A stretch of 64,000 bases of DNA from assembly GCA_020796225.1 (NCBI GenBank), contig CM036764.1, positions 22,086,733 through 22,150,732 on the forward strand, given 5' to 3'. Below, piece by piece: positions 9,299 to 21,200 of this stretch (within the stretch, counting starts at the first letter, position 1; every line of letters starts with the position of its first letter). The notes beneath the pieces were generated by a model that saw only the letters and a list, made by a program, of their open reading frames with translations, was not told where the DNA came from and made no database searches. The DNA comes from Arion vulgaris. Lineage: Eukaryota; Mollusca; Gastropoda; Stylommatophora; Arionidae. Made by a program: the position numbers and the translations under genes.

Positions 9299-12200
9299 GT
9301 AATATGTTCATTAATTTAGTTATTGTTTGCATTTGATCAACCAAGTTAACCACTCTTTTTATCTGTGTCATCTGCAAGTAGTATGTTTGATCCCAGCTAG
9401 ACCTCTAAACATGTGGATCAGGCACATTGAATTTCTGCAAATTAGTACTTTGTTTCCTGTTTCACATGAAATGACACTGTTATGTTAACCTAAGAGTTTT
9501 GTCAACAGAAACCTCACTTAAATATCATGAACTGTAGTTATGTTTAGTATTGATATATGGGAAATCTCAGTAACACTGATGTATTGTATCACACTAGTTC
9601 AAGTTCTTAGTTTTAAAATTTCTCTAAAAATAATACAAAATATACTAAATTTCGGGCAGAACTAGGCCTTTATCCATCCACAATGATGAACAAACAGGAG
9701 GTTCACAAATTATATGAACCACCACAAAGAGGCCAAGAACAAAGCGATGTCATCTGAAAGAAAATTTCTGGAATCTCATCCGTCAATTGCTGGCAAATAA
9801 AGACACAGACCACTCAAAATCAGAAATCGATCATGGAAAGGAATTTAAAAACCTAGGTAAATATATACTTGAAACATGCAACAACAGACATAAATTACAA
9901 AGTCATAAGAGAAGTACTAGAAGCATAGAATGGAATTTACATGAATCTGTCAACTATACTTTGATTAGTCAACATGGAAGGAATGTACTAGGAGCATAAA
10001 ATGTCAAACGTTGATGTATGGTAGCTTGAAGGTACATACAAAGAAATCAACCCGATTCTCAAACGAGCAAATCACTGTGAATCCTGGAAGATCGTCAAAT
10101 GTGGTGCTGTCAACCTGGACTATCGTGAAGCATCTCTAAAGGCAACATTGAAAATGGCTGTGGTACAGGCACCCCAATGTCAACTTGGCGTATGCCACTG
10201 GTAGGTTGTTAGGATTGGACTCGTCAATGAGCCTTTTGCCTCTACCGAATGAAGCACGACATCTGAGCTTGATAATTGGCATATTATAAAACTAAGGACT
10301 GTATGGATCCTTTCTCATGAAACCTTTACATCTTAAGTATGAAAAGATACGTTGCGCAATCTGATATCACAAATACAATAAATGATAATTTGGCATTTGA
10401 TTAGGACATTGTTACAGTAAAATGAGCATGGATATGAAAACCATCTAAGCATAGATGCATCTGTGGAACTGAAATCTATTAAATTTAATGTCCCAATTTT
10501 CCCCAAATGAGGAAAGCATAATTAGGGTAATTTGAAAGATAACTTTTACTTGTCAGAATTAGTAGTCCTATCCTAGGCTCGGTAAGCCTGTGGCAATTGA
10601 ATTTCTGCAAGTGATGCATATTCCGTGGACAAATTGCACGCTCTCAGGTAGCGCCACTTTAAAAATCAATCATTATCTCAGCATGGTATCAATTCTGGTT
10701 GGTCATAGGAGCCCCTCAGAGCTTGCTCGTGCCAGTTAATTTAGTAAATAGATGTATTTATATTCAAGAATATAATTTAACAATGAACATAAAATGGGAC
10801 GAATTCAGAAGAAGTGATTCATGGGACGAATTCATAAGAGAAATGTCTGGTCAACCACTAGTAACAACTAATAAGGAGACAATGAAGATATATTGAAAGC
10901 AATGATCAAAGAATACCAAAGCAGGTATGGAGAAATTACTTGCATGCCCTATGTAACATATAACGATACAAGAGAAAAACAAGAAACTATGACATATCAT
11001 AGTATCCAATGTTCCATTTAGACAATGTAGTTAGCATGTTATTATTTATGTGATTTTGCATGTGATGATCGAGATATATGGAAAACAACATTGCTCCAAG
11101 GTGCAGAATATTTTAAAGAGAGACTTCGGGATGAGCTGAGAGACAAGCGAAACTCAGAAGTTGTCTGAAAAAAAGTGCATTTATGAACGGAATGGCTCAG
11201 TCAGGATTTGAACCCACTACATTCACAGCAACAGCATAACCACGTAGTCACAGAGACCCCCCTGTTATCTTAACAAAATACCTTTGTGAACATTAATTTC
11301 TTTCTTCTTCTTCTTTTGTCGTCACACTGCTACCGGGTTGTTGCCCAGTGTCGTGGTTTTCTGTTTTTGTCTTGCGCTGTTCTGGTGGCTTGTGTGATTG
11401 TTATCTTTACTCTTTCACATGATTCTGCTACGCCCAAATCTTTTCCGTGGTCTTCCTCTTGCCTTCTTTCCCGATGTTCTGTTATAGAAGAATCTGTATA
11501 CTGTGGAGTTTGGATGCATTCTTATTAAGTGGCCAAACCACTTCATTCTTTGTTTTTTATAGTAATTCAAGCACGGTTTTGTGCTAACTTTCTTTCTTAT
11601 GCTGATATTGGTGATTCTGTCTTTTCTTGTATAATTTCTTTAACTGCATTTAAACAAGTTTCTATATCTTTCAAATTTTTCAATCATTTGCCCACAATTT
11701 ATTTTCAAACTTTGCCTCGCTCTAGTTTTTGTTTTTCCCAAATGCATTTTATTAAGCATTGAATGTACTTTTGATACTTAACTATATGATACATGCATAA
11801 CTGAGTTCAAGTTTACAGCTATAAATACAATATGATCAATAAAATACAAAGTTATTTTTCTGATAACTATTTAATGTTTATTTATAATGAGGAAACATGT
11901 CTGGCATTGCCAATTTTTGAAAGTTTTACAAGTGTTATTAGTTCTGTATGAGTACCTGGTTGTCCATATGTTAGGGAAAGGAAATGTTTTTTTGGTAAAA
12001 CAGTTTTATGCGATTGGAATTGGAAATTGAACATTGGAACTGAGAATGAGACAATGATAGTAATAAAGAAGATTGTGTTGATTACTGCTAATTGTTCCAA
12101 ATATTTATTGAGAACAAAAATAATTATTCTTGAAATTTATTTGTGCCTTAATGATTGCATTAAAAAAATTAATTATGCAACCTACATTTTTTTCAGGTAC

Positions 12201-15200
12201 TTGTGAAAGTATCTGTTGCAGGTGTAAATCCTGTAGATACCTATATTAGAGCTGGAGTCTACCCACGGTTGCCTACCTTGCCTTACACACCTGGTATGGA
12301 TTCAGCTGGTGTTGTTGAAGAAGTTGGGTCAGGAGTTACCAATTTCAAGGTTAATATCACTGCTGTTAAGAGTGTGATGTAGCTATAAGCGGTTTGAACA
12401 TTTGCTTGGCAATTGAACGAGTAGAGTTTGCTTTCCAGTTCCGGCATGGTTTGGTAGAATAGACTGAAAATTGGGACCTAGTTTGCTGAGTTTAGATCAT
12501 TTATTTGTCATGTAACGTAACAACTTATAGCAACCCTTAACCATGATTATCATCTAATAGCTTGTCTTGAACAGAACTTTGCCACCCGTACAGTACTTTA
12601 ACATTTGTCTCTCTCTAATAGGCCAGATGTCCCATCTCTGAAGTTGTAATGCTCAAATCATGAGTCACGTCCTGAATCCATCTTTTCCATGGTGTTCCTC
12701 TTTGCCAGGATGCTTCCTTCTATATTGGTATTCTCCAACACTTTGTGTCTTGTATGCCCAAAACTCCTCAATTATCTCGTTCTTTTTTGTAACATCAAGT
12801 TTTCTTTAATTTTGAGTTCTTTCTGGATATGTCTGGGTGTTCTCTGTACATGATTAAACTAAACAAATTATTTAACAAATTTATGAAACTATTTTTTAAA
12901 TCCTGGTTATGTTATTATTTATATAAATGAATACTTCAGTAAAACTACATAGTAAATTCAAAATATGTAATCATATAGCTTTACAAAGTACAAAAACAAG
13001 ATACAGTAGCATTTTGGCGAATAGGCTTTTAACAAGCAATGGATACAAATAAGACAGTGAAATAGAGACTGGACGCTGACAACAAACAATAGAAGAAAAC
13101 TAGTCACAACAGAGATGAAGTGTCTACGCAGAATGCTGGGTGTAACAAGAAGAGACCGGTTGAGAAATGAAGACATCAGGAAAAAAGTGGGTACAACATC
13201 AGTACTAGACTTCATCAAGAAACAACAAATTAAATGGTTCGGTCACGTAAGCAGATTACCATCAGACAGTGCACCCCAAAGAGCAATGCTGCTCCGATAC
13301 AATGGGTACAAAGCAAAAGGCGGCCACGCAAAAGATGGACCTCAGAGATAACAGAGGCGCGAAAGAGACTATCTACGAAGCGCATACTAGGGCCCGTTTT
13401 AGAAATCTCTTCCTGACCTGACGCTGTGAGGCATACAGGATTCGAGAAAGAAGAAGAAGAAGACATCGAGATACCGTCAGAAGATAAATCTCTAACTACC
13501 TTAAAATGGCTATGTGAACCAGCACAATGTTAGATGTTCCAGATTGTACAGTTAGCTTGATTTTTTTGTGATGCCATCAATGGTGTGAAAGATGTTTTTA
13601 TTGACATTTCTTCCATATGATGGACATACCCCTGCCACTTATATAGTATTTAATATCACTGTTATTTTCAAGGGTTCGTGCTTTCTAACGTTTCCTCTCT
13701 TTTCACTGTTAGTCTAGCAATCATTTACTACACACTTAAAGGTCATTAATTTCATTAAGAAAGTTCAAGAAGAAATATCCATGTTAAGTCTACAAGGTGT
13801 GTTCTGCACCTGGCTTTACTGGCCAGAGTTGAAATCAGCTAGTCTCTATTCATGATCATCAGGTGCCGGCTGGCGTAGGCGGTCATGGATCTACACAAAT
13901 CTGTCTTTGGTGTTTGCTATCAACTCAGGTGTTGGCGCTCTACCGCGCCATGAAGTCAGGTTATCCAAAATTTTCTCTCTCTGTCTCGTCTACCCTCAAT
14001 TTTACCAGTTGTCACAATGTGTTCTAAACCTCCTTCACACAATACATACATCACATGCCCAAAAAATGATGATTGCCACTTTCTTATATTGACGATAAGC
14101 TTTCTGTATCTTGATCTCATTCAACATCTCAATATTACTCATTTTACCAGTCCAGAGGATTCTCATCATTCTTTTGTAAAACCACATCTATATGGCCTCA
14201 GAGATTTTTCAAGTCTGTGTGTTCATTGTCCATGACTCCATCATATGTCAGTATTGGTTCTATGTAGCACTGAATAAACTCCATTCTGATTGCAATTGAC
14301 AAGGGCTTTTGCAGAAAATGCTTCTCATTTTCAGGAACAATTTTTCACTTGTCCTATTCTGCTCTTTATTTCAAGATCAGTCTCTATTAGAAGTGAAAAG
14401 GAATATTAGTAGCCTGCTGATGGCCCTGAAGAAATCACAACCAACAACACCTAGTGATGTAAACTGAGAAACTTTGACCACAATGTCAACAGGGCTCTTG
14501 ACTCACCTAGGGAAATGGACTTCCCTAGGCCAGTGCCAGTTTTTTCCCTGCAACTTATAGAATTGAGCTCAAAGAAAAAGCACACAGAAACTGGAGATGC
14601 TGGTCGGTGAGTGCCTAAATGGTACAATAAACTTAGTTTAACAAGTGGTTAATGTAGAGTAAACTAAGGAGAATTGTCTATAAAATATAACAAATATTTT
14701 AATTACAGACAGTAGCTTCAACAGATACATTTCTTTATTTTAGAAAGGTGATCGAGTGCTGACAATATACAGCGTCACTGGTTCATATGCTGAGTATACA
14801 ATAGCAAATGTACAACATGTCTCCCATCTGGATGACAAACTGTCTTTCAGTCAGGGAGCAAGTGTGGGTGTCCCATATTACACAGCTTACAAGTCCCTTT
14901 TCTTACGGTAAGAATTTGTAAATGAAGGGTTATATTGCTGTTTTTTGACCTAGTGTTCCTGATTTTTTAAACGGCAGATCATTGGTTCTTACTAGGACTT
15001 GACTTGTTGTCTTGCTTAATGGGGGGGAGGTGTCCCAGTTTAGACGGAAGTATGTCTAACCAAAAGCACTGGGAGATAAAGACAGCCTGCATGATGTTGA
15101 CCACATTGTGTACTGTGAGTCAGAGAAAGATACAGGTCTAACACTATATTTCCAAATATACCACAGAATATGAAAACTAGAAATATGCGTGCTCTGAAAC

Positions 15201-18200
15201 CGCATGGTTTCAATTCTTTTCATTTGAGAACTAGTTGCCCACCAACTTATCTGTCAGTCTTCCAACTTTCTCACTTCCTATGTCTTATTGTTTATCTATT
15301 CTGTCAGTAAGTCACAACTGATCATCTTGTCATTTCACTTAGATGCACTCAAACAGCTATGTCACATTTCATTCTTGACTGACATATATTAGTAATTTCC
15401 TTAGTGTATTTCCATTTGTAATCTATTTTGCTTCTTCCATCTCTTCTTATTTGTGACTCTACTACAAATGTAGTACAGTTTGACTTTCTCTTACATTTTA
15501 CTATTTGTATGTTCATTTGATAAAGATTTTGATCAAAACCTCTAATTTGCCATTATAAACTGCATTTGAACTCTTTTTCATATTTCTTCATTATTCATTC
15601 ACCTACTGGTATTCTGTAAAATACAGGGAGGGAGATATCATGGAAGGCACAGGGAGAAGATGTTGGGTGGTTTGACAAAAAATTGTCACCATAACTGATT
15701 CAGTTAACTGCACCAAGGAGAGAGATTTGCTGTGGAGACATGAACGCAGGCAGGCATATCACTTGATTGATTGACAGGTCTGCATTTTGTCCTGATTCTG
15801 TTATTTAAAAAAATACAGATCCTCTCTATTTACCACAAAAATTGTTTGTTACCAACATATGTTCTGGAATCTTGAATCAAATTACTTAATGTTAATCTTT
15901 TTCAGAGCCTTTGCAAAACCTGGGGAAACTGTATTGGTACATGGAGCTAGTGGAGCTGTAAGTACAAGATGAGCTTTTTGTATAGTACACTTTTACTCAT
16001 TTGATGATGATCATGTCCTTTCTCTTCAAACGTAAGGTATCTTCTTCCGTTTTCAGACATGGAATTGTATACTTCTAGTTAGTGTTCAAATGTAGTATGC
16101 ATACATCTCCATATAGCTTGTCTTGGACTGACATGGGGTTGACCATGTATGTTTCCTCTGTACAATGTATGCTGAACACACTTGCAGACTGTGTGTCTCT
16201 GTCAGCTTGCTAGTGCTGCATGTGTCAGTAGGACCTGTTTTGTACTTGCTAAACAGATGGTAACTCAACCTACTATGCCCAGTTGATAGCCAGAAGATGG
16301 CAGCATGTTCTTCTCTATCAAGTTGGTAGTAGACATCATCTTTTTGTTGACCCAGGTGATCTCTTGTTCATTAAACTTTGCTGTGTTCTCCACTGTTGTG
16401 TTCAACACTATTTTAACATCCTTACCTGTACTCCTCTTCTGATACTTACCAACTATGGGTGCAGCAAAATGTAGATGCCTTCACTCTTGCCTGGTAGAAC
16501 ACACACGCTCTCTACAGTAACAATATAAGAATTTTAATGACCATATAACAGAATTAGTCAACTTTCTTGTCGTTCTAAGACTATGATGAGAGATATTATT
16601 AACATTTTTCTGTATTTTATTAGGTGGGTATAGCTGCTCTCCAAATTGGTCGAGCATATGGTCTTCGTTTGATTGGGACAGCAGGAACACCAGAAGGTAT
16701 TGAACTAATCAAGAAAAATGGAGCAGAGTTTGCATTTAATCATCGAGAGAAGGCTCCCTACAAAAGTTGCAGGTATAGTTTGGTGACCTAGATAGTTGAT
16801 ATAAAATATATTTTTATAAAGTGAGTCTACTGATCTTGCTCTCTTTTCTCTTTCCTCAATCAAATATATTCTTCTTACTCTACGAGTCTTGTTTTTTCTA
16901 GTGTCTTCATAGTTTTTATTATTTTGTATGCCTATTCCAGGTATGCTTCCTCCATCTTATAATTTCTGTTTCTTTAAAAATCTATCATTAGTGTGTTGTA
17001 GCGACCTGTTCTCCAAGATATAATGCTCATCTCGATCATTTATTGTCCTGTAAACAAACTTTTTTTAAACTATCGAAAAAAGTCTTACTATATTTTTACA
17101 ATAACAGTTGCATATTCATGCCTTAAGTTTTAAATCATAGTTTTATTTAAGAAATTTTCTTCAGTATATACATCTACAGAAGTGTATATACCAAGTGCAA
17201 ACCCAAATAGAGAGGTGTCTCTATGAATCCAGTAATGATCCAAGATGGTAGTCTGACTATGTAATGTATATCAGTATATTTATTAAGTGTATTATGCATG
17301 CATGTCCTGTTTCCATTTCTGATTCACACCTGTTAGGACTGACATGTTCAATTTTCAGATGTGACTGAGTTTGGAGAAGAAATGAAATCTTTACCTGATC
17401 TGCTGTGTAGGTATCTTGAACATTGATCACCATCTTAGGCTCCACACAGGACACTGTTGACTACAAGTCAATCTACATAAAATAAAAGCTGCTCAGATTG
17501 ATCAGTGCACATGTCATGGTCCTAGACTCCCAAACACTTACTTTGACCCATGACTTGAGGTCACAAACTTAACCCTGTTGGACTCTAATTTATCGAACAA
17601 ATTGTGGGACATCAGCTAGGAACCTCTGCTGATATCTGGATTCATGAAGGCAACCAATCTCGCTGTTTAGATTTTCATACATAGGAAACTGATTGCAGAA
17701 GAATAAGTGCTTGTCTTTTTCTAGCAAGCTGAAATGATTAAGCACCTATGGAATTTCCAAGAGTACAGGGACTTTGATTCTAACTAGTTTTCCAGTTGTG
17801 CTGTTAGTTTACAGAGTTACATATTTTTTTGGTGAGACACAGTATGTTCTATTGATACCACACACATATTAATATTTCTAAATTTATCTATAGGAAGCAG
17901 TGGGAGAAGTTGACGTGATTCTGGAAATGTTGTCCAATGTAAACCTACAAAATGATCTTGGACTCGTTAGTTTCAGAGGAAGAATTGTAGTAAGTATTGT
18001 ATGTGATGTTAGTCAATTAAATCTATTGGTTCTTATACAGGGTATCGTGACTGATCACAAGATCTGTCACCAGTCCAACTACTCTCTTTATATAGATAAG
18101 TTTAAATAAATATTTCACAAAATTCAAATACTTTGGAAGCATGTATAAAGAAGATTTAAAACTTGAAAGAGAAATTGAAACAAGATTAAATAATCTCATC

Positions 18201-21200
18201 ATTGTTTTGTTTTTTCTTGACATAGGACTTAGACGACTGGTCATTTCTCAGGTCTATGATTTTACTGACTGATCCAATCTTGTAGCAGGTTTACTCTTTA
18301 TTTTAATTAGGATTATTTGAAAGGTTTTCAGACAGAAGACTCTATCAATGACCATTACATCTGGTGATGTTTTCTAGAGCAGCAACAACACTCTTGAAAT
18401 TGCTCCCAGTATGGGATACTACCATGTCTACTTTGTGACATGTCAGTTACATAGTTGCAGCACAGTCTGCTTGTGTTTCATAACACTAATATTATCTAGT
18501 GGTATCATCAGCCAGAACAAAATATAGAAGGGATTTTTTCCATACACAGTCTTTTGCAGTTATTTTACCATCTTTAATTTAGTATATGAAAGACGGCGGA
18601 GTTATGTATGCTGTCAAACTTAGTAATTGGAGGTACCATCTTTGTACATAAGAAATTCATAAACTTACTTGGCACTCACCAGATGGAGTGACCAGGAATC
18701 AGATTGACCATATGTGCATAAATACACAATTTAGAACATCATTGCTGGATGTGCGTGCATACAGAGGGGCAGATGTAGGAAGTGATCATAATTTATGCAT
18801 ACTTACTTACTTAATCCCGTCATGCCTAGTGACACATGGGGCTTCAGAAAGGACTTTCCATGCTCTCCTGTCCGTGCAACCTTCAGCACAGAACCCCACG
18901 TCAGAGATGCGGTGTCCAGTTCCTCTTCCATCATGCGCCTCCATGTTGTCCGTGGTCTGCCTTTCTTTCTCTTTTCCTCTGGTGTCCAAGTGAGGGCTAT
19001 CCTTGCAGGCATTTCTTGTCTCATTCTCATAACATGTCCGAGCCATTTCCATCTTCTCTTTCATTGCCTCTTGTCTTGTGTCTTGGAGTAGTTGGTTATT
19101 GGATATTTTTACTGGCCAAAAGATTCCCAAGATTCTGCGAAGACAAGAGTGGTGGAAAATTGACAGCCTGCTAGTATCTCCTTTGGTCATCCTCCAACAC
19201 TCCGATCCGTAGAGCAAAACTGGCAAAACAATGCTTTTATAGAGTTTAAGCTTTGTGGTCCTATTGTAGATTTTGGACTTCCATACTGGTTTCGTTCTGG
19301 CCTTACTTAGACGTGATTTTATATCTTCCTCTGTGCCACCATTTAGTGTCAGTACGCTACCAAGATATGTAAACTGCTCAACCCTTTCCAGTGTTTCATT
19401 TTCTAACATTACTGGTTGTTGGATTTCACTGTTTGTCATAATTTTTGTTTTTCCTGTGTTTGTTTTGAGGCCTACTGTCTTTGCCGTGCTGTGAAGTATT
19501 GTACTTTTCTCTTGTATATGTTCATATTTGAATTTATGCATAGGTAAATTGAAACTGAAAATTCACCATACTAAAAAGAACAACTGCGAATAGACAGTCA
19601 AAGGCTACAAAATAAGGAAGTAAAAGAGGAATATCAGCTCGAACTTAAGAATAGGTTTGAGTTACTCAATGGTGAAAATGAACAGAACATTGAAGACAAA
19701 TGGACTAAGATAGAGGACACACTATTGGGGGCAGCAAATAATAGCGCAGGATTAAAGACGAAAGACAGAAAACCCTGGATAAGCGATGACACCTGGAAAT
19801 TCAAGAAAGATGAAACTAGCCATATTTAATACTATGCAACAGATGAAATCCAAGCTAAAGAGGAATATAGACTTAAAGACAAGGAAGTGAAAAGAGCGGC
19901 TAGAAGAGATAAAAGAGCATATGTCAATCGACTGGCTGAAGAAAGGGAAAAGGCAGCTAAGGCTGGAAACAGTAAAATGCTATACAATACACTAAAACAA
20001 CTTACTGGAACTTTTTTTTCAAAGGGTGACCCAATCAAGAGTAAAGATGGTAAAGTTCTAACATCAGATACCGAGCAGAAGAAAGATGGGCAGAACATTT
20101 TGAAGAAATATTAAATAGACCTGATCCACCAGTACTACTCAAGTTTGCGATGAGGCAAGAAACAGCTCCTACCAATTCGAAGAAATGATAAGTGTAGCTG
20201 AGGTCAAGGAGGCAATCCATTCCTTGATAAACAATAAGGCAGCGGTTGATGACAACATTACTGCAGAAATGCTCAAAGTGGCTGATGATAAAACTATTAA
20301 CCAGGTGCAAGAACTATTTAATAAAGTATGGGAAGAAGAAACTGTCCCAGATCAATGGAAAAAGGGAATAATTGTTAAGATCCCCAAAAAGGTGATCTCA
20401 AAGATTGCAACAACCGGAGAGGGATCACCCTATTATCAGTAATGACCAAGACTTTCTGCAAAATTATTCTTAATAGAATCAAAGGAGCAGTGGACACAAC
20501 CCTGATAGAAGAACAAGCTGGTTTTAGACCTGGGAGAAGCTACTTAGACCAAATAATTACCCTACGACTAATTTTGGAGGAACGTATTGAGAAACAACAA
20601 CCACTCATACTAAATTTCATCGATTTAAAAAAGCCTTTGATGGTCTACACAGAATTTCTCTGTGGAATATTCTGAGATGCTATGGAATACCAGACAAAAT
20701 AATAAACATTATTAAGAGCCTCTATGATGGTTCACAGTGTGCAGTTCGCACTGATGGTGGACACAGCGACTGGTTTATGGTTGAAACCGGAGTAAAGCAA
20801 GGCTGTATTCTATCTCCGCTATTGTTTGGAGTGGCCATTGACTGAGTAATGCGAAAATGTTGCAGGAGCGAAACTGGCATCGATTGGGTAGAAAATAGTC
20901 AACTAGAAGATTTGGATTTTGCCGATGATATTGCCTTGTTAAGTAGAAACAACCAAGATATGCAAATAAAAACAGACAACTTGTCATCTATAGCATCAAA
21001 AGTTGAACTGCAGATAAGCTATGAAAAAACAAATATAATGAAGATGCCTATGGCAAGTAATGCAGATATCACACTGGAATCTAAAATGATAAAAATAACA
21101 GAGCAGTTCACCTAATTAGGTAGCAATTTTGATTGCACAGGAAATTTTAAAAAAGAAATTATGATACGAATTGGCAAAGCAACATCAGCTTTTAAAAGTC

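Noticed and set aside
18688..19174. Several overlapping + strand frames around 18.7-19.2 kb
   Set aside because: The first is the endonuclease end of a retroelement running into the inverted insertion; the others are shadows of the inverted element's - strand protein.
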